Assembly (NCBI RefSeq): GCF_014897705.1
Contig: NZ_JABUXV010000008.1
Location: forward strand, 1-64,000
Source of the DNA: Brachybacterium sp. FME24
Lineage (GTDB): Bacteria; Actinomycetota; Actinomycetes; Actinomycetales; Dermabacteraceae
Direction: 5' to 3'
Length of the DNA: 64,000 bases
Both the position numbers and the translations under genes were made by a program. This document shows, in pieces, positions 8,903 to 18,512 of the stretch (position 1 is its first letter; each line of letters starts with the position of its first letter). Under the pieces are notes generated by a model. The model was not told the origin of the DNA. It did not search any database and saw only the letters and a list, made by a program, of their open reading frames with translations.

Positions 8903-10323
8903 GCCCCGAGCCCTCCCTCCCCACCGATACCGCTGACGCCCGGGCCGCCAAGGCCCAGGCGAAGAAGCGGCGCGCCGCCACAAAAGCCGAGACCCGGGCA
9001 GAAGCCCGTCGTCAGCGCAAGCAAGCCACAGCGGAAGCGCGGAGCCCCTCCGGGGAGGCAGGTGCGTCCGGATCTCCCGACGGCCCGGGCGCGCAGGCTC
9101 ACGCTCCTGGCAGCACCGGGCCCGCCGCGTGGCGAGACCGCATGGTCGACCTCTGGATGCGGCGTGTCCACCCCGTGCTCGATGTGGTGTCACCGATCGG
9201 GTGGGCGGTCCTCGCGGTCGCCGTGTTCTGCTGGGTCCTCGGCCTCGGGCTGCACATCACCGAGATGAATGTCGTCGCGCTCGTCCTCACGATGCCGCTG
9301 GTGATCGCAGGCCTGTTCGTGCTCGGCAGGGCCAACTACGCTGTCACCCTGGATCTGCAGACCCATCGCGTGGTGGTCGGTACCCGCGCCGTCGGCCGCA
9401 TCGAGGTCGCCAACCCCACTCCGCGCCCGATCCTGCCCTCGCGCATCGAGCTGGCCGTCGGTTCCGCCACGGCCCAGTTCATGGTGCCGCGCCTGCCCCC
9501 CGACGCCGAGCACGAAGAGCTGTTCGCGGTGCCCACCAAGCGCCGTGCTGTGCTGGTCGTCGGCCCTGTGCGCTCGGTCCGCGACGACCCGCTGTCGCTC
9601 ATGCGCCGACAGGTGACGTGGGCGAAGGCGCAGGAGCTGTTCGTGCACCCTCGTACCGTGCGTCTGGACGAGGCCGCCAGCGGCTTCCTCCGAGATCTGG
9701 AGGGGACGCCGTCCTCGGATCTCTCCAGCTCCGACATCGCCTTCCACGCCTTGCGCGACTACTCGCCCGGAGACGACCGCCGTCACGTTCATTGGCGCAC
9801 CACCGCCCGCACCGGCAAACTCATGGTCCGCCAGTTCGAGGAGACCCGCCGCTCCCACGTGGTCGTCGCGCTGGACAACCTCGCCGCGCACTACGCCAGC
9901 GACGACGAGTTCGAACTGGCCGTGTCCGTCGCAGCGTCGATCTCCGCCCAGACCGTGCGGGAGGAGAAGGAGCTGACACCGTTCACCTTCGATGCGCGCC
10001 AGCGCACTGGCACCTTTCGTCGCCTGATGGACGACTACACCGTGGTCGACCCGCTCAAGGAACGGTTCTCCTTCCATGAGCTGGGTCAGAAGGCGACGGA
10101 TCTGGCCGCCAATGCCTCGGCCGTGATGATGGTGGTCGGTTCGCACACGACGGCGCGCGAGCTGAACTCCGCCGCCAACCAGCTTCCGATCGGCGTGATG
10201 GCCGTGGCGATCCGATGTGTCGATGACGCCGAGGTGCGACGCTCCGCGATCGGTGCCCTGGACGTGGTCACGCTGGGATCCCTCGACACCCTGGCGCGGG
10301 CATTGCGGGCGGTGGGGCGATGA
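8899..10323 (+). CDS. DUF58 membrane protein (MoxR partner)
   Basis: A protein of 474 residues. The N-terminal 50 are a charged Lys/Arg/Ala-rich stretch, followed by a Pro/Gly-rich spacer and two membrane segments (about 100-144). The cytoplasmic or peripheral domain carries the DUF58 signature YSPGDDRRHVHWRTTARTGK near 288-310, and the region after it resembles a von Willebrand A fold. DUF58 proteins nearly always sit next to MoxR ATPases, as here, and next to transglutaminase-like membrane proteins, also as here. Both junctions are 4-nt ATGA overlaps. The biochemical function of the family is not settled. The charged N-terminal extension before the membrane segments is longer than usual. 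Confidence 0.88.
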   Translation: MSPEPSLPTDTADARAAKAQAKKRRAATKAETRAEARRQRKQATAEARSPSGEAGASGSPDGPGAQAHAPGSTGPAAWRDRMVDLWMRRVHPVLDVVSPIGWAVLAVAVFCWVLGLGLHITEMNVVALVLTMPLVIAGLFVLGRANYAVTLDLQTHRVVVGTRAVGRIEVANPTPRPILPSRIELAVGSATAQFMVPRLPPDAEHEELFAVPTKRRAVLVVGPVRSVRDDPLSLMRRQVTWAKAQELFVHPRTVRLDEAASGFLRDLEGTPSSDLSSSDIAFHALRDYSPGDDRRHVHWRTTARTGKLMVRQFEETRRSHVVVALDNLAAHYASDDEFELAVSVAASISAQTVREEKELTPFTFDARQRTGTFRRLMDDYTVVDPLKERFSFHELGQKATDLAANASAVMMVVGSHTTARELNSAANQLPIGVMAVAIRCVDDAEVRRSAIGALDVVTLGSLDTLARALRAVGR

Positions 10324-12833
10324 CGACGACCGACACGAGAGGCGCCCGTTCCCGCTATTTCTCGAGTGTGCCCAACGGCCGCCGGGCGGTGGACATCGCC
10401 GTCCTCGGCGCCCTGTTCGTCCTGGCTCTGCTCGGGTTCCAGCAGGTCTACGGCGGCATCCAGTACCTTCTCACGGGCGTCATGGCCCTGGTGTTCGGAA
10501 TCCTGATCGCTCTGGTCGCGGCGCGCTTCGGGTGGGGGCCACTGCGGATCACCCCGGCGGTGATCGTGGTGCACTTCCTGTTCGGCTCGATGTTCGCGGC
10601 CCCCACCCGGGCCATCTGGGGCGTCATTCCCAGCCTCGGCTCCCTGAAGGAACTGCTGTTCGCCCCGGTGACGAGCTGGAAGTCCGCCCTCACGATCGCG
10701 CCGCCGGTGGGCACCGCCCAGGGTGTCCTGGGGATCGTGTGGATCAGTGCCCTCCTGCTGGCGCTGCTGGGGATGTCCCTCGTGCTGCGCACCCGGTACT
10801 ACGTCCTCGCGTGGCTGTTCCCGCTCGCGCTCGTGCTGGTGAGCATCGTGTTCGGGACCACCGAGGCGTTCTTCCCGGTGCTGCGCGGCGTGCTGTTCGC
10901 CGTGATCTCCGTGGGTTGGCTGACGTGGCGCTTCGAAGGCGGGCGCCTGGACAACGCGCAGTCCACGATCATCTCCGACACCGTCCGACCGGGTTCCTGG
11001 AAGAATCCGGTGCTGCGCAGGCGCGTGATCGGCGGCGCCGTGATCATGGCCCTCGCCGGGGGAATCGCCGTCGGGGCGCAGTCGCTGCTGGACCCGCCGG
11101 AGGGCACCGGGCGCTATGCGGTGCGCGACCACATCAAACCGCAGTTCGATCCCCATGAGTACGTGTCGCCGCTGACCGAGTTCCGGGGCTATCTCAAGGA
11201 CCAGCGCGAGGCCGAGCTGTTCACCCTCACGGGCGTGTCCGGTGGCGAGCACGTGCGCCTGGCCACCATGGATGAATATGACCTGCAGGTCTACAACGTC
11301 GCCGGGAACTCCGACAAGGACAGTGTTTCCGGTGCCTTCCTGCGTACCGCGACGGGCGTGAACCTCCACGACGCGAGCGCCGCGCAGCGCAGCTCGACGG
11401 TCACGATCGGAACGTACACCGGGGTCTGGCTGCCCACACTCGGGGAGCGCACCGACATGGTCGGCATCGACGACATGCCGACCGAGCGCGCCGGCTTGAC
11501 CGCGGAGAGCCTGTATCTCAACGAGAAGTCCCAGACCGCGGTCAATGCCGCCGGAGTGCGGGAGGGCGATACCTACGAGCTCAACTACGAGCCGTACACG
11601 GAACCGGACGCCGAGCAACTGCGCACAGCCCGCTTCGCCGAGTTCCCCGAGCAGGGGGACGAGCGCATGGAGAAGATGGCCGCGCTCGCCGAGGAGTGGG
11701 CAGGTTCCTCGGACTCCGACTACGAGCGGTTCCAGAACCTCTCGCGGTCCATCAAGCACGATGCCTACTTCTCCCACGGCATCGACGATGAACCGGCGTC
11801 GCTGTCCGGGCATGGCTCGAGCCGTCTGCTCGCCATGCTCGAACCGGTCGGCTTCGACAAGGACCGGGACGACGCACAACCCCTGGGACGCATCGGGGAC
11901 GAGGAGCAGTTCGCCGCCCTGACCGCCGTGATGGCCCAGTCGATCGGTATCCCCGTCCGGGTGGTGATGGGATTCGAGGTCCCTGAGGAGCAGGAGGGGA
12001 CCGTCTCCGTCACCGGCGACGACGTGACCGCGTGGGTCGAGGTCGCCTTCGAGGACATCGGCTGGGTGCGCTTCGAGCCCGCGCCGCAGGAGGACGAGGA
12101 CCCGACGCAGCCCAAGCCCAAGGAAGTGGACAAGCCGCTGCCGCAGGTCGCCCAGCCTCCGCCCCCTCCGGCTGAGCCGCCGAACCCGCCGCCGGGTGCG
12201 ATGAGCGACGATTCCGAGGACGAGGAAGACCTTTCGGACGAGACGTCCTCGTGGGTCGTGTATGTGGCCTACGGGATGATCCCCGTCCTGCTGGCGATCC
12301 TGGCCATGGTGGCGGTCATCGTGGCCAAGTTGGTCCGCCGGGGCCGTCGCCGCATTCGCGGAGCGTTGCCCGCTCGGATCGACGGCGGATGGCAGGAGAT
12401 CCTCGATCGCATGACTGATCTCGGTCTCAGGCCCGATCCGATCATGACGCGCGCGGAGACTGCAGCGCGCCTGGAGGCGGATCTCCCGGCGATAGGGGCG
12501 CTGACCTTGGCCGGCAGGGCCGATCGTGCCGTCTTCGGCCCCGACGATCTGCCCGACGCCGCGGCTGAGGAGTACTGGTCCCATGTGATGGTCGCGCGAC
12601 GGCAGATGTCTGCCACCATGCCGTGGCACAAGAGGCTCCGTGCGGCGATCTCCCTGCGCTCCTTCCGCAGCCGTTCCGCGGATCGTCACCGGGAGAAGAG
12701 ACGCCTGCGCGCCACAGTGCGTGCTCGGGAGAAGGCACGACGCAGAACCGATACGATGCGGCGGCGACGCTCATCGTGGCGAGGTACGACCAGCAGCGCG
12801 AAGAAGAAGATGTCGAGGAGAGGCCCGTCCTGA
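10320..12833 (+). CDS. Transglutaminase-fold membrane protein (TgpA-like), catalytic triad replaced
   Basis: This 837-residue protein has multiple N-terminal membrane segments (about residues 20-270), an extracytoplasmic region with a transglutaminase-like core, a Pro-rich linker, one more membrane segment (about 645-670) and a basic C-terminal tail. The core is recognisable from GDEEQFAAL...GIPVRVVMGF and TAWVEVAFEDIGWVRFEP. In active family members these read G.C..FA, HAW.E and FDP. Here the catalytic Cys is Glu528, the His is Thr570 and the Asp is Glu586. The fold therefore appears kept while peptide cross-linking or protease chemistry should be lost. It overlaps the DUF58 gene by 4 nt and the next gene by 1 nt (TGATG). 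A structural or binding role in the surface apparatus is inferred. Confidence 0.87.
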   Translation: MTTTDTRGARSRYFSSVPNGRRAVDIAVLGALFVLALLGFQQVYGGIQYLLTGVMALVFGILIALVAARFGWGPLRITPAVIVVHFLFGSMFAAPTRAIWGVIPSLGSLKELLFAPVTSWKSALTIAPPVGTAQGVLGIVWISALLLALLGMSLVLRTRYYVLAWLFPLALVLVSIVFGTTEAFFPVLRGVLFAVISVGWLTWRFEGGRLDNAQSTIISDTVRPGSWKNPVLRRRVIGGAVIMALAGGIAVGAQSLLDPPEGTGRYAVRDHIKPQFDPHEYVSPLTEFRGYLKDQREAELFTLTGVSGGEHVRLATMDEYDLQVYNVAGNSDKDSVSGAFLRTATGVNLHDASAAQRSSTVTIGTYTGVWLPTLGERTDMVGIDDMPTERAGLTAESLYLNEKSQTAVNAAGVREGDTYELNYEPYTEPDAEQLRTARFAEFPEQGDERMEKMAALAEEWAGSSDSDYERFQNLSRSIKHDAYFSHGIDDEPASLSGHGSSRLLAMLEPVGFDKDRDDAQPLGRIGDEEQFAALTAVMAQSIGIPVRVVMGFEVPEEQEGTVSVTGDDVTAWVEVAFEDIGWVRFEPAPQEDEDPTQPKPKEVDKPLPQVAQPPPPPAEPPNPPPGAMSDDSEDEEDLSDETSSWVVYVAYGMIPVLLAILAMVAVIVAKLVRRGRRRIRGALPARIDGGWQEILDRMTDLGLRPDPIMTRAETAARLEADLPAIGALTLAGRADRAVFGPDDLPDAAAEEYWSHVMVARRQMSATMPWHKRLRAAISLRSFRSRSADRHREKRRLRATVRAREKARRRTDTMRRRRSSWRGTTSSAKKKMSRRGPS

Positions 12834-14851
12834 TGAGCCAGACGCGATATTGCAGCACCTGCGGGACGCTGCTGACCGAAGGGGCCGCGATCTGCGGAGA
12901 GTGCGGAGCGCGCTACCAGGCCTCGCCGTACGAGCGCCGCGCCACCGATGCGCCCGGTGCCTGGTCGCAGGCGCCCAAGCCGCGTTCCCGTGACCTCGGG
13001 AACCAGGAACCGGCTCCGGTGGAGGACGAGGGGGTCGAGCTGATCTCCCGGGACGCACTGTCCCCGAAGCAGCCCGGCGCGACGACGGTGCGTTCCCCGG
13101 AACAGTACGATCAGGTGATGGTCTCTCAGTCACCGATGCACCAGAACGGCCCCGGGGAATCCTTCGGCCAGTCCTACGGGCCGGGGTCACCGGGCTCCGC
13201 CCCTGCGCCTGGTACGTCGGCCAGCGCGACGGGGATCGTCTCCGAGATGGAACCGCCGCTGGACGGCTGCGCGCCGGCTTCGCCGGTCAAGCGACTCGTC
13301 GCTGCGCTGATCGATGGCGTGATCGCCACCGTGGTCCTGATCCCCCTGATCATCGGCATCGTGCTGCTGGTGGTCCAGGACCCCATCACCCTGCTTCCCC
13401 AGATCCTGGTCGGCGTGGGGGTTGCGCTGCCGGCGGCCTACACGGTGCTGATGATCTGGCTCTCCGGTGCCAAGGGCATCACCATCGGCAAGGTGATCCT
13501 GGGACTGCGCATCACGCGATTCAGCCAGGGCGGGCCCCTCGGCTTCCTGCGCGCGCTGGGACGCTGGGCGCTCTACGCCATCATCTGGTGGCTCATGGCA
13601 CTGTCCATCTTCCTCGACCCGAAGAAGATGCTGCGAGGCTTCCATGATCGGGCGATCGATTCGGTCGTGGTCGATGTGAAAGCCGGCCGCAACCCGCTCC
13701 ATCCGCGTCCTGATGACTTCGAACGCGCGAGCGACGAGCAGTACCTCGGCGCGCCGTCCGTGCCGGTGAGCACCCACGAGAACCTGCTGTCCGAACCAGG
13801 CGCCGCGTGGAGCCACGACCCCCAGGGCGCTGCAGGGGGACAGTCGCCCGCCTCCAGCGCCTGGGGCTCGGAGCAGCCGGCCGCCGCGAGCCCGTACGCA
13901 CCGCCGGCCTCGAGCGGCTCCTCGGCGCCCGACGCGCCGATCGGCGGTTCCCCCTGGTCGTCGCCGCCACCGATGCAGGAGCCGGCAGCGTCCGGGCAGC
14001 ACAGTGCCGGTGAGGGCTGGGCTCCGCCGCCGGTCGAACCCGTCGGACAGTCCGCGTGGGGCCAGCAGGCACCCACCCCGTCCTCCCAGCAGAGCGAGCA
14101 GCAGTGGGGGCACCCCGCTCCGATCGCGCAGCCCGAGCAGCAGTGGGGCCAGCCCGCTCCTTCTGCACAGCAGAGCGAGCAGTGGGGCGAGCAGCCTCCT
14201 GCTCAGCCTGTGTGGGGCCCGCCCCCGTCGGCCCCGGAACGCGAGCAACCGCCCGTACCGCAGTACGGCGAGCCGGAGGAGCCGTACCAGAATCCTGCCC
14301 CGCAGGGGGCGGTCGATATGTTCCCGCAGCCTCAGCAGTCGGACGGCTGGGACCAGGGTGCTCCTGCTACGGCCACGGGGCGGGCCGGCGGACCGAACGA
14401 GCTCACCGGGGATGCCTGGGGCGGTCACGACGACGGCGTCGACGAGCAGACGCGGATGTCCACCTCCCAGGAATCGATCGAGGATCTCGAGCAGACGCGA
14501 GTCTCCGCGGTCAAACTGCCCGCGGTCAAGAAGCTCCGTCTGACCGCGGACGACGGCTCCGATCGGGTCGTGGACAAGGCCGTCGTGATCGGGCGCAATC
14601 CCGCCGCGGAGGGCCAGGAGATGCTGTTCGTCCTGAAGGACGACACCCGCTCCGTCTCCAAGACGCACCTCCACATCGACGGCACCGGGGACGACATCAC
14701 CGTCATCGACCTCGGGTCGACGAATGGCTCGAGCATCCTGCGTGAAGACGGCTCCCGCGAGGAGCTGGTCCCGAACACCCCGACAGTCCTGCCCTCCGGG
14801 GCGAAGCTGACGCTGGGGGACCGGACCCTGTCCGTGGAGAGGGAGCAGTGA
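12833..14851 (+). CDS. Zinc-ribbon / RDD membrane domain / FHA domain protein
   Basis: A 672-residue multidomain protein. The N-terminus has a zinc ribbon (CSTCGTLL...CGECG). Residues about 145-287 form an RDD domain with three hydrophobic segments. A long Pro/Gln/Trp-rich disordered linker with WGQPAP-like repeats follows (about 330-520). The C-terminal FHA domain (about 569-672) shows GR, S.TH and STNGS hallmarks and would bind phosphothreonine. Just before it are two EQTR motifs (T540, T555), resembling the phospho-acceptor threonines in front of the FHA domain in GarA/OdhI-type proteins. ATG 12833 overlaps the previous stop by 1 nt. It is a likely substrate and reader for the kinase encoded downstream; this is inference. 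Confidence 0.85.
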   Translation: MSQTRYCSTCGTLLTEGAAICGECGARYQASPYERRATDAPGAWSQAPKPRSRDLGNQEPAPVEDEGVELISRDALSPKQPGATTVRSPEQYDQVMVSQSPMHQNGPGESFGQSYGPGSPGSAPAPGTSASATGIVSEMEPPLDGCAPASPVKRLVAALIDGVIATVVLIPLIIGIVLLVVQDPITLLPQILVGVGVALPAAYTVLMIWLSGAKGITIGKVILGLRITRFSQGGPLGFLRALGRWALYAIIWWLMALSIFLDPKKMLRGFHDRAIDSVVVDVKAGRNPLHPRPDDFERASDEQYLGAPSVPVSTHENLLSEPGAAWSHDPQGAAGGQSPASSAWGSEQPAAASPYAPPASSGSSAPDAPIGGSPWSSPPPMQEPAASGQHSAGEGWAPPPVEPVGQSAWGQQAPTPSSQQSEQQWGHPAPIAQPEQQWGQPAPSAQQSEQWGEQPPAQPVWGPPPSAPEREQPPVPQYGEPEEPYQNPAPQGAVDMFPQPQQSDGWDQGAPATATGRAGGPNELTGDAWGGHDDGVDEQTRMSTSQESIEDLEQTRVSAVKLPAVKKLRLTADDGSDRVVDKAVVIGRNPAAEGQEMLFVLKDDTRSVSKTHLHIDGTGDDITVIDLGSTNGSSILREDGSREELVPNTPTVLPSGAKLTLGDRTLSVEREQ

Positions 14852-15729
14852 TCGACCGATCCCTGTCGGATCCCGATATCCAGGGAACGATCCGTGTCGT
14901 CTCGGCGTCCGCGACACATGTGGGACACGTGCGGGCCACCAATGAGGACAGCATCCTCAATGCCACGCCGATCTATCTGGTCGCCGACGGCATGGGCGGT
15001 CACAACGCCGGTGAGGTGGCCAGCGCCATCGCGGTCGAGGAGTTCGAGAAGCTCACGATCCAGCAGAACGTCACCGTCGAGCAGCTCGGGGAGGCGCTGA
15101 GCAGCGCGGCCGACCGGATCGGGGAGCTCGGGGGAGAGTCCACGCTGGGCGCCGGCACCACGGTCGCCGTAGTCGCCACGATGGTGCTGGACGGCATCGG
15201 GTACTGGGTGGTCCTGAACCTCGGCGACTCCCGGGTGTACCGACTCTCGGGGGAAATCTTCGAGCAGGTCAGCGTCGATCACTCCGTAGTCCAGGAGTTG
15301 ATGGACCGCGGCGAGCTCACGATGGAGGAAGCTCGCGTCCACCCCTATCGGCACATGGTCACCCGAGCGCTCGGCGCGGGACCGGAATCCGATCCGGATT
15401 ACTGGCTGATCCCCGCCGAGGTGGGGGACCGGATGCTGATCTGTTCCGATGGGCTCACCGGCGAGGTCGACGACGCCACCATCGAGCGTCGACTGCGCGG
15501 CACTGCGGACGTGCGCACCATCAGCGAGGATCTCGTGAGGCTCGCCCTGGACGGCGGCGGCCGAGACAACGTGAGCGTGGTCGTCGTGGAGTCCGTCGAG
15601 ATCCTCGGGCTGTCCCTGTCCTCCGAGAACACAGCGGGCAGCAGCGCCGACTCCCCGCAGGAGGAGTTCGAGGTCGACGAGGACACGTTGCCGCGAGCGA
15701 TCTCCGACGGTGGAGACGTCAGCCGATGA
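14848..15729 (+). CDS. PP2C-family Ser/Thr protein phosphatase
   Basis: A 293-residue PPM/PP2C phosphatase. The metal-binding motifs are clear: VGHVRATNED near the start, VADGMGGHNAGE, NLGDSRVYRL, CSDGLTG and GRDNVSVVVV. They should support Mn/Mg-dependent removal of phosphate from Ser/Thr. Unlike mycobacterial PstP it has no C-terminal membrane segment, so it should be cytosolic. The start is GTG 14848, overlapping the FHA/RDD gene by 4 nt, and its end overlaps the next FHA gene by 4 nt. Its natural opponent is the kinase at 18509. Phosphatase, kinase and two FHA proteins in one transcript form a self-contained phospho-signalling module. Confidence 0.93.
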   Translation: MIDRSLSDPDIQGTIRVVSASATHVGHVRATNEDSILNATPIYLVADGMGGHNAGEVASAIAVEEFEKLTIQQNVTVEQLGEALSSAADRIGELGGESTLGAGTTVAVVATMVLDGIGYWVVLNLGDSRVYRLSGEIFEQVSVDHSVVQELMDRGELTMEEARVHPYRHMVTRALGAGPESDPDYWLIPAEVGDRMLICSDGLTGEVDDATIERRLRGTADVRTISEDLVRLALDGGGRDNVSVVVVESVEILGLSLSSENTAGSSADSPQEEFEVDEDTLPRAISDGGDVSR

Positions 15730-18512
15730 GTGAGGCCAGCGAACCGTCCCCGCCCGCCACTCTGCTCGGGCTCGGAACCTGGACCCAGCAGGGCCCCGCC
15801 ATGCTGGTCGTGCGGCAGGCCGGTTGGGTGGTGCTGGTTCCCGGGCTCCGCAAGGAGATCACCGAGGCCGCATGGACGGTGCTGGGGGAGAAGCCCGCGC
15901 CCGAGAAGTTCCTCGAGCGGCTGGTCGAGGTCGCGGACCTCGACAGCGCGGACACTCTGACCGCGATCCTCTTCGGCCTCCTCGACGGGACGACCGGGAC
16001 CTTCGGTGTGAAGGGGAAGACTCCGATCGCGGTGTACACGCCGGACGGCTCCCATCTCGTGGCCGGGACGGAGGACGAGCCGTTCGTCCTGCGAACATTC
16101 GAGGGCGTGCGGCGCACGGCCTTCGGGGACCTCCCTGCGGAAGAACCTGTGGGCGCTCCGCGTGTGTCCGACGGCATCGCCCGGGTGAGGGGGTTCGTGC
16201 ACGTCACCGTCGATCCCGCAGAGCTGGGGGACGAGTCCCGCGTGGCGCTCGCCGACCAGGTGGAGGCGCATGGCCGATCCATCGCGGACCCGGAAGCCGC
16301 AGCGCGGCGCGAGAACTCGTCCTCCTCGCCGGCGCCCCCGGCGGCGTCCGGTGGCTCCTCGGCCTCGATGATCCGCAAGCCGGCGGTCGCAGGCCGGAAG
16401 TCGGGGGAGATGCCCTCGTCGGTCTCCCGCGGCGGGTCCCCCTCCCGGGAAGCAGCTCCCACGGCGGAGTCCGCAGGCCCGAACATGTTCGCCGGCCTGT
16501 TCTCGGATCCGACGCCTGAGAACCCGGCGCCGGCAGCCGAGCCCGTGAGCGCGATGCCGGAAACGACGGGACCCACCTCAGCGGGGACGACCGCGGGGCC
16601 TGCTTCTGCGGTGTCCGCACCTGTGACACCGGATCCTCCGGGGGTGACGGCAGCGCCACCGGAGGTCACGACTCCGGCAGCGCCCGTTCCTGCAGCACCG
16701 GCGCCCGCTGCGCCGACCGTTCCCCCGCAGAAGAAGGCCGAGGGAAGTCGCCGACGACTGGTGAGCACGTCGTTGTTCGACCGCAAGCGACGCAGCGCGG
16801 AGCCCTCCGACCGACGCCCGGACGAGGCGACGGCAGCTCCCGCCGACGCAGCAGCAGGGGCGGACTCCTCGCCCCCGCCCGCCCAGCCTCTCACCGCACT
16901 GCCATCGGAGCCGAGCTCCGCGCCGGAGGCGAGCAGTGCGCCGGAGCCGGGTCCGGCACGTGCCCCCGCTCCGGAATCGACTGCTCCGGTGGCGCCGATT
17001 CCGACCCGGTCGGCGGCAACCCCGATCCCCGAGCCGACGGTCTCGATTCCCACGCCGGACCCTCCGGAGGACGGCGACGAGGAGCTCAGCTCCCCGGTCA
17101 CCCAGATCGCGCCGATCGACGACGGTGACGGCGAACCGCCGTACGAGGAGGAGCCGCCCGCGCCGGCACCTACCCCGGCCCCGAGGCCGGCGGCGACCGG
17201 TCGGCGTCATGCAGCCACCGAGCTCGACAACACCGGTGCCTATGACGATCTGTTCGGCAAGACGGTCTTCCGGCGGATCGAGGACGCGGCCATCCGCAGG
17301 GCCGAGGCCGACGGTGAGGAGGACGAAGCCGGTGAGGAGTCGCAGCATTCCCCCAGCGGCGGCCTCGCCCCGTCGTCGGTTGCTTCGCCATCGTCCGTCG
17401 CCGAGCCGGTTCAGAGTGAGATCGACCCTCCTGCAGAGCAGCCGGCTCCGGCCGCGCCGGCGAACGGTGGGGAGTTCATCGATTGGGTTCCCGGGGTCGG
17501 CCGGACGGCTCCGGAGATCGCTCAGGCCGCCGCGCGCCGTGCCGCGCAGCCGTCCCGCCCGGAACCGGCCTATCCGCAGGTCAACATGGCAGAGCGTCCA
17601 CCGGCGCCCCGACCCGGGCCGCAACCAGCCCCGGTCCGGCCCGACAGCGGCATGCACAACGGCCAGGTCGGGCCGCCCCACCCCCACGGCGAGCCGATGA
17701 GCACCGGCTACGCCGGGCAGCAGCTCGGGTACCCGGCTCCAGAGGATGCCTCGCAGCAGCATCGCAACGGCCCGGTCGATCCCATGGCAGCCGCGAACCA
17801 GGTCGGCTTCCCCGGACGGCAGCCGACCGGTGGGCCTGCCCACCTCGGCCGCCCGGCCCAGAACGTCGGCGCGCCGTACGACGGAGCCCCGCCGCAGCAC
17901 CGCGGTGCGCGCCATGCCAGCGCCCCGCACCCGGTGGCGCCGTCCGGACCGCCAGCCTCCCCGGGCGGGGCTCCCGGGCCGGCTGCGCGCTCCGGTCCGC
18001 TGCCGGGGAGCTCAGCGCCGTCGACCTCCGGGCCCGGGCAGCCGTCCGGTGGTGCGGTCGCATTGTCCGGTCTGGTCTGCCCGAACGGTCATGCGAACTC
18101 ACCGGAACGCTCGACCTGCCGCGCCTGCGGCAGTCCGCTCCACGGGGCACCCCGCACCGTCGCCAGGCCGCCGCTGGGCGCGATCGAGATGTCGACCGGT
18201 GAACGGATCGTGCTGGACCGCTCCGCGATCATCGGGCGCCGGCCCCGGGCCTCCCGGGTCAGCGGGAACGACGTCCCGCAACTGGTCACCGTGCCGAGCC
18301 CGCAGCAGGACATCTCCCGTTCCCACCTCGAGCTGCGGCTCGAAGGGTGGCATGTGGTCGCGCTCGATCTCGGCACCACCAACGGCACCACGCTGTACCG
18401 CGAGGGGGCAGATCCTTTGCGCCTGCGCACCCGCGAGGGCGTCGTCCTCCACGAGGGTGACCACCTCGACCTCGGCGACGACGTCCACCTGTGGATGAGG
18501 GAGCGGGCTTGA
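15726..18512 (+). CDS. Large FHA-domain protein with zinc ribbon and disordered Pro/Ala-rich core
   Basis: A 928-residue protein. The first 170 or so residues form a compact domain I do not recognise, possibly related to the phosphatase or a kinase-binding fold. Residues about 190-500 and 560-780 are Pro/Ala/Ser-rich and probably disordered. Between them lies a conserved-looking block (ELDNTGAYDDLFGKTVFRR, then IEDAAIRRAE). Near the C-terminus a zinc ribbon (CPNGHANSP...CRACG) precedes an FHA domain with IIGRRPR, DISRSHLEL and GTTNGTTLY. No membrane segment is seen. It begins with a 4-nt overlap with the phosphatase and ends in a 4-nt overlap with the kinase. A scaffold reading kinase output is the simplest guess. 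Confidence 0.82.
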   Translation: MSEASEPSPPATLLGLGTWTQQGPAMLVVRQAGWVVLVPGLRKEITEAAWTVLGEKPAPEKFLERLVEVADLDSADTLTAILFGLLDGTTGTFGVKGKTPIAVYTPDGSHLVAGTEDEPFVLRTFEGVRRTAFGDLPAEEPVGAPRVSDGIARVRGFVHVTVDPAELGDESRVALADQVEAHGRSIADPEAAARRENSSSSPAPPAASGGSSASMIRKPAVAGRKSGEMPSSVSRGGSPSREAAPTAESAGPNMFAGLFSDPTPENPAPAAEPVSAMPETTGPTSAGTTAGPASAVSAPVTPDPPGVTAAPPEVTTPAAPVPAAPAPAAPTVPPQKKAEGSRRRLVSTSLFDRKRRSAEPSDRRPDEATAAPADAAAGADSSPPPAQPLTALPSEPSSAPEASSAPEPGPARAPAPESTAPVAPIPTRSAATPIPEPTVSIPTPDPPEDGDEELSSPVTQIAPIDDGDGEPPYEEEPPAPAPTPAPRPAATGRRHAATELDNTGAYDDLFGKTVFRRIEDAAIRRAEADGEEDEAGEESQHSPSGGLAPSSVASPSSVAEPVQSEIDPPAEQPAPAAPANGGEFIDWVPGVGRTAPEIAQAAARRAAQPSRPEPAYPQVNMAERPPAPRPGPQPAPVRPDSGMHNGQVGPPHPHGEPMSTGYAGQQLGYPAPEDASQQHRNGPVDPMAAANQVGFPGRQPTGGPAHLGRPAQNVGAPYDGAPPQHRGARHASAPHPVAPSGPPASPGGAPGPAARSGPLPGSSAPSTSGPGQPSGGAVALSGLVCPNGHANSPERSTCRACGSPLHGAPRTVARPPLGAIEMSTGERIVLDRSAIIGRRPRASRVSGNDVPQLVTVPSPQQDISRSHLELRLEGWHVVALDLGTTNGTTLYREGADPLRLRTREGVVLHEGDHLDLGDDVHLWMRERA

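Noticed and set aside
10086..12689. Minus-strand open frame of 867 codons opposite the transglutaminase-like gene
   Set aside because: Shadow of the coding strand; the translation is low-complexity His/Arg/Gln sequence.
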